From NCBI GenBank assembly GCA_030512335.1, contig JAULSU010000003.1, positions 4,340,001 to 4,404,000 on the forward strand: a stretch of 64,000 nt of DNA, given 5' to 3'. This stretch comes from Immersiella caudata. Its lineage: Eukaryota; Ascomycota; Sordariomycetes; Sordariales; Lasiosphaeriaceae. Positions 9,472 to 19,985 of the stretch are shown one piece after another. How positions within the stretch are numbered: the first letter of the stretch is position 1; every line of letters begins with the position of its first letter. A program made the position numbers and the translations under genes. The notes under the pieces were generated by a model. It ran no database searches. It saw only the letters and a program-made list of their open reading frames with translations, and was not told the DNA's origin.

Positions 9472-11395
9472 TCAAATCAAAGTTACCTCCCAGCGTTCTT
9501 TCGGCCATTTACCACAGAACCCACTACCCACGTACATTCCCGTCCTGCGGTACACGTTGCAATCCACCCTTTCCAGAACCAAGACCTTTTCCGAACTAGG
9601 ATATCCAAAGCCGTGCGCTAGGCGAAGGTAGCACCCATTCCGGTGCTGGGGCAGCGCGCCCTCGAGGTCTGCACGGCAGATGTACATGTGTGCTACGTCC
9701 CCGCTTTCTGGGTTCCCAACTTGACGGTGGCGGCCGTTGGAGGGATGCGTGCCATCCCACGTCGCGCCATCGATAACATATGCAGTAATAACCAACTTTG
9801 CAGTGTCGTCACTGTCGTCCGGTCTGCCTTGACCGTCGTTAAAGCTGATGGCCGTGTCAAGGCAGCCCCACGACCAGCTGGGCGCCCTGGCCGAGCGCGC
9901 TTGTGCAGGAACCGCCGTAAACCAGCTGAAGACTTCGCAGCCGAATTGGGGAACCCCGTACCGGACTTTCTTGCCGCTTCGTATCTCAATCTCACCGGCG
10001 ATCCCTTCAAAGGCGTTTAGCCTATCCTCTGGGTCCGTCAAAGCACGAGATGAATACATTTGGACAAGGTCCATCCATCGCTCGATGCAGTCGGAAGTTT
10101 TCCAGTTCCAGGTCGAGATGGAAGGGACACGGTTCCCAGACCAGTTGTAGCTGGAGTAGGAAAGAAGGCTAGGACGCAATGAGCGGCGCGACGAGTAGCG
10201 AGGGGCTGCACGGCATTCGACAAGCAGCTCTGCCGACGAGAAAACAAATTTGCGGTTTGCGAGTTTGTGTTCCTGTAACGCCCAAGCTCGGGAGTCGAGT
10301 GGATGGTTTGCCGAGAACTACATCTCTTGAACGAGTCCAAGGCTCCCGACATCGCCACCTGGCATTCCGACTTTGAACTTGACTTCGTCGTAGGAAACAT
10401 GGCGTTCAACCGCCAGGAAGCCCTCTGAGGAAGCTGAGGCTGCAGCTGCGGAAATGACGGCTGTTGCGTTTTGGTATATGGATGCCATTGACTTGATCTC
10501 AGATGCCTTGTGGACTTCGTTGTTCTGCGTAATGCATAGTGCGTCAACCCACAGATAGCGAAAGCCGAGTCGTCGGGTGGTTGTAATCGCGTCTTGAATG
10601 ATCAGGCCGAGTTGATGCACGGGTAAAGCCTCCATGTGGACGCCGAGGGTTGACTTTGTTGTTGTAAGCTGGCCTTTGGTGCCCCAGCAGTAGATCAGAC
10701 AAAGGCACTTGGCTTTCTCGCCCGCAGCAGGCTTGTGGAGCCTTGCGGTGATACCAGGCAAATCCGGGGACACGCCAACAACATACGACGGAAGCTCAGG
10801 TGTAAAGTTGTTCTTTGGGCACTCTGGGTGCGTCTCTTCGCAGGTTCTAAGCTACGATCGAGCCATGGTGAAAACCTTGTCGCTCGCGACGTCTGTGAGG
10901 GGAGGCCGCCAGATCGTCATTGTCGCCGCTGGGTCATCTGTACTAGTGAGTAACCGAAACCTCTTGAAATCTCGACATGCAGAGATGGGAAGATTCCCTG
11001 CAGAATTAGGCAACTGTACCTTCATTTGCGATGAAGTGAATCTTTTGTTCGCAATGTGTCAACCTCCCAGACGCGTCGACACACCGTATCGCCAGCCCTT
11101 CCGAAAGGCACGCTCCAGACCCGTTGGGCAACCCCACCACCCTCATGGTAGAGTATGGCCCGAGAGTGGGGATCAACGTCACACCCCCCGAGCAGTTGTG
11201 AGATGAACTTGCAGACAAGGCAAGGCGGGAGGCCCGTTGAGCTCTTGCAAATTTGCCGAAACTGTCCATGTTGGAAAAATGCTCCTCGGCTGATTTTTGA
11301 AGTTCGTCGTACGTTGCAAGCTGCTTGCAGCGACTGCACACCCTATGGTTCAGGACAGTTAGCCCCGAGGCGGGTTTCGAAAGGTTGGCGCCCAT
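9472..11395 (-). pseudogene. HET-domain (heterokaryon incompatibility) gene A, broken by two in-frame TAG codons
   Basis: Reading from the ATG at 11395 gives an N-terminal Cys-containing region, an 82-nt intron (10938-11019, GT-AG), then one frame that runs to 9472 apart from TAG at 10852-10854 and TAG at 10318-10320. The HET landmarks are in register: CLCLIYCWGTKGQ, FRYLWVDALCITQ, IKSMASIYQNA and, after the second stop, PLDSRAWALQE. The context around the first TAG (ARS, stop, LRTCEETHPEC) fits a lost Trp codon, and that around the second fits a lost Gln codon. Both are single C-to-T or G-to-A changes. Near 11240 a neighbouring frame looks more HET-like (PPCLVCKFISQLLG), so a pair of frameshifts is also possible. 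Intact HET proteins trigger cell death on fusion of unlike strains; this copy should be inactive. Confidence 0.85.
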
Positions 11396-11679
11396 GGTGT
11401 GGATAAATAAGGGTTCCTTGTGAGAAGAGCGGTGTCGAGCCACCCTCTGCACCTATCTCTGGTGGCTGAGGAAATGCATTGCTGCCCGGCATCTTTCGCG
11501 CTCCAATGATAGTGCGTCTGCTGGGTTTGTTGACGCTGGATTCTCCGTTTTAGCACGGTACAGACTGGGCGGCCTCAACTTCAAGACAAATACCTGATAC
11601 GCCCGACATTTTAACTTTGTAGTGGTCACAGCTTGAACTGTTTCCTTGGTCTGGCCTTCTCCCAGCGACCTTGTGTCGG

Positions 11680-13585
11680 TCAACTCCCCTCCACCCCAAA
11701 CCCAACCCTCCTCCTGCCCTCCCCCTCAACAACTCCAAACCTCACCCTCGTCTTTTCCACCACGGTCGGCATCGGATCCAACCCATCCTCCCACTCCTCG
11801 ACCCTCCCCCCTAGTCCCCCCGTCGTAGCAACCACCCTCCCAAACTCGAACCCACTCGCCCCTCCGTTTTTCACCATCGCCCTCACTCCAATCCCAATAA
11901 CCAGCAAATCTACCACCGCTGCGACGGCATAGACCACGACAAGGACAATCGGCTCGTAGACCCATACGTTCTCCGTCGTTTTGCTCTCCGCAATGCCATC
12001 AGTTGTGCCGTTGTCGGCGTACAACAACCCCGGTCCCATGCTCAACAGCCCCACTGTGATGTTGAAATGCAGCTCTTCCATCGCCTCTCTGAGATTGAGA
12101 ATAGGCTTTTGTGCCGAGGACAGGTCATGGACGGAGGAGCTGAGAGAGGGGAAGGGCATCTCCTCGACGAGAGCGGTCGTTGCCAGGGAGGTAGTATCGA
12201 TTGAGGTAGTTTTGCCACCTGGTTCCATGGCGCCGGAGAGAAGGGGGTAGAGGGATTGGTGGATTGCGTAGGCCGCGTAGGAATGTGGGGAGGGAGTTTG
12301 GGTGAGATAGGAAGCGAAGCTGATGAGGTTCAGGTAGGTGAGGTTGCCGGTGAGATATTGCTGAAAGTTCTGGTAGCGGCGGCGAATGGTGTAGGTGGCG
12401 TTGTAGGACTGGCAAACAAACATCCGGCGCTCAAAAGCCGAAAAGGGGAGCTTTTTGGTGCTATCTTTCAGGTTGCCGAAGTCGTCGAGAAGGGAGCGAT
12501 AGGAGGGCTGAAGGTACTGGTGGGCGACCCAGAGTTTGCCGTCTTCCCAGCCGGTCGAGGAGCGACAGGCGGTTGAGTTCTCATTGCAACTTGGCGTGGT
12601 GGAAGAGTTCCGAGCGCGGTACCAGGTGATTCCTTCTAGGGAGAAGCCGTTTCGGACGTCAAGGAAAATGCCGCCGCAGGAACCGAGGGTAGCAGGGTCC
12701 TGGGAATAGGAGCAAAAGGGATTATCTCGGTCGGTGGTTGTCATAAAGTCGATGCTGTCGCATTTGTACGCAGGGCCGACGAAAACTTGAGAGAAGGAGC
12801 AGTTCGCGCCGCATGGGGATGGCGCTTCGATGATGCGCTTGCCGTAGAGCGTGTTGTAGACGAAGCCAGTCGCGGCAGACGAAGCGGTATCGTAAGCATC
12901 ATATGTGGCGCCCGACCCTATGTGGTCACCAAGCTGAATGGGAAAGAGGGCCCTTCCTTCGTGGTACCTTGGCTCCATGTTCGGTTTGGAGAAGTTGAGC
13001 GTCAGAATGGGAAGGCTCTCCACGACTTGGACGCGTTCCGCCAGCCGCACTGATATGCTGGCTGGAACCAGAATGGGGACTAACGCGAGACCCCAAGAAA
13101 GAGCTGCGATGAGAGACGCGAGTTTGGCGTTGGAGAGTAATTCGCCGTTGAAGAAGCCGAAGGGGTTGTCCCGCAGCGTAAACAGGGAGTCCACTGCGCC
13201 CAGCGAGTATGACTTTGATCGCAAGTTGTACCAGGCATGCTGCGCAAAGCCGACACCAATCGAGGTTGAGAATGAAATCTTGATGGCAAATGCGATGGCA
13301 GTTCCGCCTCGAACGACCCACTGAGCGTTGTTAGGTGCGACATCTCAGGGGGTGTCTCAGGGGTTGGGTGCTCACAGCTTGGTTCTCCGCTCTTCTTCCA
13401 TCGAGATGAGAATACCAGAAATGATGGCCGATCGCGCCGCCGAGGGCAACTGCGAAGCAAACAGAAAGGATGATAACGCGGAACTGAATCCACCATCGCG
13501 TATCCCTCTTCAGTTTTCCGTCAACCTCTTTGATTGCTGTCTCGCCCCGTTTGACGTCCTGACGATCGCTACCTAGCGACGCCAT
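11680..13585 (-). CDS. Fungal membrane glycoprotein with N-terminal and C-terminal transmembrane segments
   Basis: Two exons, 13585-13376 and 13320-11680, joined across a 55-nt intron with GTGAGC, a CTAAC branch and CAG; the product is 616 aa. Splicing yields a continuous membrane region: WWIQFRVIILSVCFAVALGG in exon 1, then a second helix (GGTAIAFAIKISFSTSIGV), FAQHAWYNLRS, and a third helix near ALSWGLALVPILVPAS. A large extracellular domain follows with many N-x-S/T sites and paired cysteines. Near the C-terminus EPIVLVVVYAVAAVVDLLVIGIG is another helix, followed by a cytosolic tail ending KTRVRFGVVEGEG. This organisation is common in Sordariomycete proteins of unknown function, often found beside HET genes as here. 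The decayed gene at 22.5-24 kb seems to belong to the same family. No catalytic motif is visible. Confidence 0.85.
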
Positions 13586-13869
13586 TTTGCTGAATGCCAG
13601 GAGAGAAGTGAAGGCGCGCAGGTTGCGAGCTCGATCGTCGAAAGATTCGCCCTCATATAATGGTCCGTGGGCAGACTTAGCCTGGTGGCATGGGGTGACA
13701 TCGGTTCAGCTGAGTCCTCTCAGCCTATCACAACATCAAACATCAAGCCACCATCCTGCAACTTTCGATAGTTGGCCAATAATGGAAACGCGAACCAACG
13801 GCGGCTCTCCGCGTCTAGTTGACCATTCCCCGAGCACACATATGCCGCAGAAATCTCGCCTCGCCCGAC

Positions 13870-15100
13870 TCAGCCATAAATCGCAACACGAGGAGTGCAT
13901 CTACACCTTCGCCGCAAACGCCGGGCCGTCCCTGTCTGGAATATTAGTCCGAACCCTGGACCCCTGGACGAGGAATATCCTCTCTCCTCAATCAGGGCTT
14001 GGGCGATTTCGGCGTAGACTTCAGGCACGCCAACCTCATCAAAGTACATGACAACGACGCGCTCACTCTCATGCGGCAACCCGAGACCAAGCAATGCGTA
14101 AGCCTTGTCGCGTTCGTCGGTGGCTTGTCGGAAGGAGAGAGAGAAGAGGTGCGCCACGGGTATCGGATTGTAGCTGGATCCGAAGACGTTGGAAATTATT
14201 GACCAAGCGGGAGAAGTAGTCCAGCACTTTGGTGTTTTCCAATCTCAGCGACAGCGAAATCGTTTGAAGATTCTGAGCACCAGAGGCAGCTGCAACGAAC
14301 ATTTCCTAAGGTGCCCGGAGCGGGCCATATCGAATGACGGCCCTCTTCTAGACAGCAAGTTCTTGAATTACCCTGAGACGGAGGTTAGAGATGTAAGGTT
14401 TGCGGTTATTGTCGCACCTGTGCCCGCCAAACGAAACGCGCTGCCCCCAAGTGCTGAGGAGCATGAGGCGCGGTCTCTCGATAATTTTGGCGAAGTTTGA
14501 GGCTTCGATAGCACTCTTTGTGGCCGAGTTCGAAAACGCATCCACATCCTCTATGTATCCGATAATACGGAGGAGACAAAAGATGTGGTAGTTTGAGAGT
14601 CGCGCGCCACGAACCGGCAAGGCTTTCCAAAAAGCAGCAAGGTGAAGGCTGTTGGGTTTATCGTTGGCGTTGAAGCGACTAGTTCTCCAAGAGATGCAGA
14701 GTTCTCGAGACGGTCGGTGAGTCTTGTCATCACCGAGGTAGACAATGGCAGTCTCACAGCTCGAGTAAGCGTCCTTCGAGGGCACCTGGTTACCTCTCTC
14801 TTTGGGATCGTCCTAGTTGACACACCGGGTACGCTCGGTCAGCATTTCACGTCACCAGGCCCTGCAATCAGGTAGGGTACCTAGATAACGCACCAATGCG
14901 TCGATCCATATTCGAACCAATTCGCTGGCTTGCCACAGGAAGCGCAAGGCGTTGACGAGGTTGATTGTGACTTGCCATGGTGCGCCGCCGAGAATGATCT
15001 GATCTGTGACGTTTGCGGAACCCCATACGTAGGAAAGGGCCGAGTACTCGGGGGCCCCGTGAAGTTGATATCTCCTCAACGAGCATTCAATCGGATATCT
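13870..15100 (-). pseudogene. HET-domain gene B, broken by at least three in-frame TAG codons and a frameshift
   Basis: The minus strand from 15100 encodes a HET start (LRRYQLHGAPEYSALSYVWG, then VRIWIDAL). After a presumed intron with donor at 14893, the sequence CVN-stop-DDPKERGNQV continues into SSCETAIVYLGD. TAG codons lie in one frame at 14813-14815 (between CVN and DDPKE, where HET proteins have Gln), 14348-14350 (after RVIQELAV) and 14306-14308 (before EMFVAAA, where Trp is usual). Near 14140 the frame changes between PLLSLLP and ATDERDKAYALLGL. The intron acceptor also looks damaged, with CGG where CAG is expected. The C-terminal half normally following EVYAEIAQALI is missing. No function is expected. 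Confidence 0.8.
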
Positions 15101-15771
15101 CTAGTTCCTGGGATAAATTGTAGCCAGTCGAACAAAGTTGCCCCACAGCTGACCATCGCGGAACGAATCGAGGCTTCGATCCACTGCGCCGTCTGAACCG
15201 TGAACATGGCAGGATGCCGGGTTGTTGCCCGAAGTTCCTGGGACCAGGGAATCGACGCAACTGCACGTGACGACAACGGCCAGCGAATGCTCAACTTCCC
15301 TTGCGCAGAGATACAGGAAGAAGAGGCATTCTGGCATCAGCAGGAGAGGTTGATTGGTCCTTGCAAGAAATCTTGAAGGAAACTCGGCTGACGGCATCGC
15401 TTTGGAGAAGGTTGCTGTTCGGTGGGGGCCTTACCCAGGCAACCCCACCTTCCTCGCACCCCTCACTTTTGGAGGATAGTGCAAACTCCCGTCAGGCAAG
15501 GACGGCTGAGTCCTACAGTCCTGCCTCAGGCCTTGGAGCTGCTTGTACCAGGTAGGAGGTGCCTTGGTAAGCAGTGAAATTCCGCTCCTTCCACGGGCAG
15601 CAGGTCCAAGGCTTTCAACCAACCACAGACCCGGCCGAAACTGCCGTTGGTGCATTCGGTGATATTGATGGCCCGACTCGGAAAACATAAAAGCCACCTC
15701 CAAAGCGTCGCAACATGAAAAAAACCCAAGCATCATCATTTTATTCGTTCAGTTAAGTGGTGTGGGCATAT
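15101..15771. other. Intergenic between HET pseudogene B and the tannase-family gene
   Basis: It should hold remains of the HET B 5' end and the tannase promoter. An AACATAAAAG element lies near 15685. An ATG at 15714 opens only a short frame, and no upstream exon encoding a signal peptide could be fitted convincingly. Confidence 0.45.
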
Positions 15772-17385
15772 ATGTCTACAATGGAAGCATCCTCCCTTTC
15801 AGCTGCGTGCACAACGTCGACATTCACGGCGCTCCAAATTTTCGGAGCCCAGATCCTCAACATCGAAACGCGCCTCGTGACCAACTTCTCCGCATCGGTT
15901 CCCGGAGCGTTCCGTTTCTTCCAGCCATCAATCGAGGTGCAAAATGCATCGTTTTGCAACATCACCGTCACTTACACGCACCCCGGCCAAGGCGATGAAG
16001 TCTTCGCCTACACTTGGCTGCCCATCGACAATTGGAACGGCCGACTGCACGCTGTCGGCGGTGCTGGATGGGCGGCTGGCGCCACCCCTTTATCGTTTGA
16101 AATGATGAAAGGAGCCATTGGCGACGGATATGCCACCATCACCAACGACGCCGGCCTCACCGGGGACATCGAAGGCGGCAAAGACTGGGCTCTGCTCAGC
16201 CCAGGAAACCCCAATCTCTACAAGCTCAACAACCTCGGCTCTATCTCGATTAACGAGCAATCCATCATTGGGAAATCTCTGGTGGGCAGCTTCTATGGCA
16301 AACCACCTGCCTTCTCCTACTGGAGCGGCTGTTCCCAAGGTGGACGACAAGGAATCATGGCCGCTCAACGCTACCCCACCGCCTTCGACGGCATTGCTGC
16401 TGCCGCTCCCGTCGTCTACATACCCGACCTCCTCGCCGCCGTACAATGGCCCCAGCAAGTCATGAACACCCTCAATCGCTACCCCCACCCCTGCGAGCTC
16501 GACGCCCTCGCCGCAGCCGCCATCTCTGCCTGCGACGGCCTCGACGGCACCCTCGACGGAATCATCACCGACATCCCGACCTGCTTCCAAACATTCAACC
16601 CGTTCTCCCTGGTCAACACCCCCATCTTCTGTCCCTCCACCAACACCACCCTCCCCCTCTCCTACGCCGCCGCCACCGTCGCCAACGCAACCTGGCACGG
16701 CCCTCACACCCCCTCCGGCAAGCCCATCTGGTACGGCATATCCATCGGCGCCGACCTGACCGGCACCGATCCCTCCTCTGGCGGCCAACCCGGCATCGCT
16801 GGTACCAACTGCACTCAACTCACCCCTCCCAACCTCCACGGCACATGCACCGGAACCAACAACTTCCTCTCCGCCGCTTACCTCTCCCTCCTCATCGCAA
16901 AGGGAGACCCGACATTCAACATCACCTCCCTCTCCCTCTCGGAATTCTCCTCCCTCTTCCACTCCGGGAAACAACAATACTCCTCCTTCATATCAACAGA
17001 CGATCCCGACCTCTCCGCCTTTCGCAACGCAGGAGGCAAGATGGTTACGATGCATGGTCTAGCCGACCAAATTGTTTCGCATGAGGGGAGTAGGCGGTAT
17101 TTAAGGTCTGTGCAAAGGGAGATGGGGGAGGAGAGTGTGAGTGAGTTTTGGAGGCATTTTGAGATACCGGGGTTGGGGCACTGCTTTGGGGGGAGGAGTG
17201 GGAGCTTGGAGGGGATGTGGGAGCAGTTGAGGGCGTGGGTGGAGGAAGAGGGGGAAGCGCCGGAGAGGGAGGAGGTGGAGGTGAGAGGGTTTGATGGGGA
17301 GTTGGAGAGGAGGGAGGTTTGTGCTTGGACAGGGAAGGAAGGAGGCTGTGGGGACGGGAAGGGGGGGAGTTGTTGGGGTTGTTGA
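15772..17385 (+). CDS. Tannase/feruloyl esterase family hydrolase
   Basis: 537 aa from the first ATG. The serine-hydrolase triad is clear: nucleophile Ser188 in SGCSQGGRQG, Asp432 in HGLADQIV and His470 in PGLGHCF. Cys187 and Cys471 sit next to Ser and His, the CS-D-HC disulfide signature of the tannase/feruloyl esterase family (Pfam PF07519). The family cleaves ester bonds of gallate or ferulate in plant phenolics. The central lid domain has paired cysteines and many N-glycosylation sites, so secretion is expected. Yet the frame starts almost directly at the mature domain (AACTTSTFTALQIFGAQIL) with no hydrophobic leader. Either an upstream signal exon was missed or the leader has been lost. 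Tannase and feruloyl esterase activity cannot be told apart here. The C-terminus is unusually Glu/Gly-rich. Confidence 0.88.
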   Translation: MSTMEASSLSAACTTSTFTALQIFGAQILNIETRLVTNFSASVPGAFRFFQPSIEVQNASFCNITVTYTHPGQGDEVFAYTWLPIDNWNGRLHAVGGAGWAAGATPLSFEMMKGAIGDGYATITNDAGLTGDIEGGKDWALLSPGNPNLYKLNNLGSISINEQSIIGKSLVGSFYGKPPAFSYWSGCSQGGRQGIMAAQRYPTAFDGIAAAAPVVYIPDLLAAVQWPQQVMNTLNRYPHPCELDALAAAAISACDGLDGTLDGIITDIPTCFQTFNPFSLVNTPIFCPSTNTTLPLSYAAATVANATWHGPHTPSGKPIWYGISIGADLTGTDPSSGGQPGIAGTNCTQLTPPNLHGTCTGTNNFLSAAYLSLLIAKGDPTFNITSLSLSEFSSLFHSGKQQYSSFISTDDPDLSAFRNAGGKMVTMHGLADQIVSHEGSRRYLRSVQREMGEESVSEFWRHFEIPGLGHCFGGRSGSLEGMWEQLRAWVEEEGEAPEREEVEVRGFDGELERREVCAWTGKEGGCGDGKGGSCWGC

Positions 17386-18184
17386 TTGCGTGAAGTGAAT
17401 GGTGAGGGCGGGAGAGGCGGGAGAGAGCAAAGAGGGCGATGGATGGCGTTGAGGGGCTGGAACTGGTGCGGCTGAAGGGTGATGGGACTCAGCGGTGGTG
17501 TGATGCAAAAACCAGGCACGACTACACCGCCAATTATCAACAAGTTTTGCACTCTGGCCGTAGATTGGTGCGTATCTCGAGGCTACCCAGGTCAAGGTCA
17601 GATCCGCATCGCGAGCGGGATCCCCCTCAATCCCCTCCCCCCATCATCGATCCACAAATACCGCAGCGAGATATCTCGATAGGCGAATCCCCAATTACGG
17701 CAGTAAACAACTTCCATCCAAGCTCGGGTTTATCACGCGTCGTCACCGCTTGGCGAGCGGTCGGTATTAGTAGGGAATCACCACAAGTGGATTCCCCCTC
17801 AGGCTATCCAAAAGTTTCAATGACCCGTCACAACGCATAGCCCCAAGAGATCGACCGTTTAGTTTCTTTGTCTTGGTCCGGGTAGCGGGCGCCCAGCCAT
17901 TGGCGCGCTACTAGGCCGGGAAAATCGGTTATTAAATCTCGGGGGGCACTACGGGCCGGACGTCCCATTGCGGGGCCTTGCAACCGCAAAACGGTTATTT
18001 CCCGCTTTTGGGTCCCGGGAACGCGGGACTAACAGCATCAGAAGGTGTGCATAGATGCGTACCTGCGTCGTGCGGGTGAGGAGGTGGGAGGTAATATAAA
18101 AGTTGGATTCCTCCCCTTTTCCCCTTCTCAGTCCCCCAGGCAAGGCCCAATTTCAATTCGCAGCAGGACGCCAGCATCGCCAAC
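17386..18184. promoter_or_regulatory. Intergenic; promoter of the BNR/GH93-like gene with TATA box at 18095
   Basis: No coding domain. A TATAAA box (18095-18100) lies 85 bp before the next ATG and is followed by a pyrimidine-rich leader (CCTCCCCTTTTCCCCTTCTC), a standard layout for a well-expressed secreted enzyme. Confidence 0.6.
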
Positions 18185-19360
18185 ATGCTCCTCACCGCCG
18201 GCCTCTTTGGCCTCCTCGGCCTGGCCTCCGCCCAAGAAACGGCCCCAAAGCCCGCCCCGAAGCCCTTTGGCACCTTTGAAGAAAATGTCATCTGGATGCC
18301 CCCCGTGACCTCCACCATGATGTACCCGCGCATCGCCCAACTCTCCGACGGCACCATCCTCGCCACCGCCGGCCTCAACAGCACCCCCGCCGTCTTCCCC
18401 ATCTTCAGCTCCAGCGACGGTGGCGCCTCCTGGAAATGGATCTCCAACCTCACCGACCAGGTCAACGGCCTCGGCATGTCCGCCCACCCCGCCATCGCCG
18501 AGCTCCCCTTCGCCCTCGGTGACTTCCCCGCCGGCACCGTCCTCGCCTCGGGCAACTCCTGGGGTCCCAACAGCACCAACATCGACCTGTACGCCTCCAA
18601 AGACAAGGGCGTCACCTGGAAATTCGTGTCCAACGTTGCCCGTGGCAGCGGCCCCAGCACCCGCAACGGCAACCCCTGCATCTGGGAGCCGTGGATCCTC
18701 GCTCACAACGGCACCGTCGGCGTCTTCTACTCGGACCAGCGCGACCCCCTTCACGGCCAGAAGCTCGCGCACCAAAAGTCCACCGACCTCCTCACCTGGG
18801 GCCCCGTCGTCAACGACGTAGCCTACAAGACCTACGCCGACCGCCCCGGCATGACAGTCATCACCTACATCCCGCCCATGAAGAAATGGATCCTCGTCTA
18901 CGAGTACCCCGGCACCCAAGAGATCAACCACGCCGGTGGCGAGCAGTGGAGCGGCCAGCAATTCCCCGTGTACTACCGTCTCGCCGACTCCCCCTTCGAG
19001 TTTGACAACGACCGCGGCTACCCCATCGTCATCAAGGGCGTGCAGCCCGGTTCCAGCCCATATGTCGTCTGGAGTCCCGAGGGTGGCGTCAACGGGACGA
19101 TTATCGTCAGCGATAATGACCACTGGGCGGTGTTTACGAATAGCTTTGGCGGCCAGCCCGATCGGTGGGAGGCGCATGAGACGCCGCAGATGAATGCGTA
19201 TAGTCGGGCGTTGTTGGTGCCCAAGGAGAATACGGAGCATTTGATCATTTTGGGCGCAGCGAGGTACTCGAGGGCGGTGCATAGGCCGATCTCGTTGAGT
19301 CGGGTTAGTATCAAGGAGTTGTTGAAGAAGGGGCCGGGGGATGCGCCGCCTAGGAATTAA
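18185..19360 (+). CDS. Secreted BNR/sialidase-fold glycoside hydrolase, GH93-like
   Basis: 391 aa, single exon, with a clear signal peptide (MLLTAGLFGLLGLASAQ). The mature chain shows Asp-box (S-x-D-x-G-x-x-W) motifs marking beta-propeller blades: SSSDGGASWKW and ASKDKGVTWKF. Other propeller features are MMYPRIAQLSDGTILA, an NPCIWEPWIL stretch, FYSDQRDP and LVYEYPG. Length, secretion and order of these motifs fit fungal six-bladed propellers such as GH93 exo-1,5-alpha-L-arabinanases, but I cannot confirm the GH93 catalytic acids from sequence alone. The alternative is an unclassified BNR-repeat protein. Several N-x-S/T sites are present. It would fit with the GH7 and tannase-family enzymes of this window in plant cell wall breakdown. 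Confidence 0.75.
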   Translation: MLLTAGLFGLLGLASAQETAPKPAPKPFGTFEENVIWMPPVTSTMMYPRIAQLSDGTILATAGLNSTPAVFPIFSSSDGGASWKWISNLTDQVNGLGMSAHPAIAELPFALGDFPAGTVLASGNSWGPNSTNIDLYASKDKGVTWKFVSNVARGSGPSTRNGNPCIWEPWILAHNGTVGVFYSDQRDPLHGQKLAHQKSTDLLTWGPVVNDVAYKTYADRPGMTVITYIPPMKKWILVYEYPGTQEINHAGGEQWSGQQFPVYYRLADSPFEFDNDRGYPIVIKGVQPGSSPYVVWSPEGGVNGTIIVSDNDHWAVFTNSFGGQPDRWEAHETPQMNAYSRALLVPKENTEHLIILGAARYSRAVHRPISLSRVSIKELLKKGPGDAPPRN

Positions 19361-19686
19361 GGGGGTTTGATGGTGGTGGGTGTAATTAGGGAGTTTGTGC
19401 AGGGAAAGGGGGGAAAGGGGCAATGTGAAAACGCATTATTGAGATCTTTGCAGGTCTTTTAAAAGAATTGAAATGCATTAGGTGCATTGTAAATGGCCTT
19501 GATTACGTCTCGGAAGGCTACGGAATGATCGTACGAGGGCGTGGCCTGCACTGTGAAATTGTGTTTTCCACATTCTAAAAGGCGTTATCTGCATTTTAAA
19601 TGGCCTGTTAGAATGTAAAAGGGCCTCCTCGGCATTGCAAGAGGCCTTTGTACTAGGGCTGTCCCTTCATCCACGGCTAAGTCGAC
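19361..19686. other. Intergenic, AT-rich, with repeated short motifs
   Basis: No gene. It contains several variants of a short AAATGGCCT / AAAAGGGCC / AAGAGGCCT motif (19480-19650), suggesting a decayed repeat. Confidence 0.4.
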
Positions 19687-19985
19687 CGTAGTCTGAGCCG
19701 TCGTCGCTGTCATTCGGAGAATCCGGGACATCGACGGCACCGGCCAGGCCTACGATACGGATGAGCACCCGTTGGAGATCAAGCATGTACTTTGTGCTCT
19801 CTCATGTTCCAAGCATAACCGCTAGCCCCCACAGCACTGGCCAAAGCCGGTGCCGCTCCTGTTTTCCGAATAAGGCCATGCTCGATAGTAAGTGAGTACT
19901 ACGTTTTGCGTTGATCTCGGTTGCATTCCAGCACCAAGGAAGAATATGTCAAGCCTGGGGGTTTGCTGTACCGAGGAGAAGACGA
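19687..19985 (-). pseudogene. Internally deleted remnant of the HNH-domain gene at 51641-53088
   Basis: The + strand matches two separate pieces of the intact gene. 19687-19805 follows 51747-51862 (GTAGTCTGAG, GGCACCGGCCAGGC, TTGGAGATCAAGCATGT), and 19806-19985 follows about 52198-52370 (GCCGGTGCC, TTTTCCGAATAAGGCCAT, GCATTCCAGCACCAAGGAAG). The roughly 335 bp between those pieces in the intact gene are absent here. Many substitutions and frame breaks remain. Orientation relative to the parent reading frame is minus. Confidence 0.8.

Noticed and set aside
16090..16977. 295-codon minus-strand frame opposite the tannase-family gene
   Set aside because: Low-complexity Gly/Glu/Val antisense shadow of an enzyme with a full catalytic triad.
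18128..19423. 431-codon minus-strand open frame opposite the BNR/GH93-like gene
   Set aside because: Gly/Asp/Val-rich composition typical of the antisense of GC-biased codons; no domain, and the sense frame has a signal peptide and Asp-boxes.
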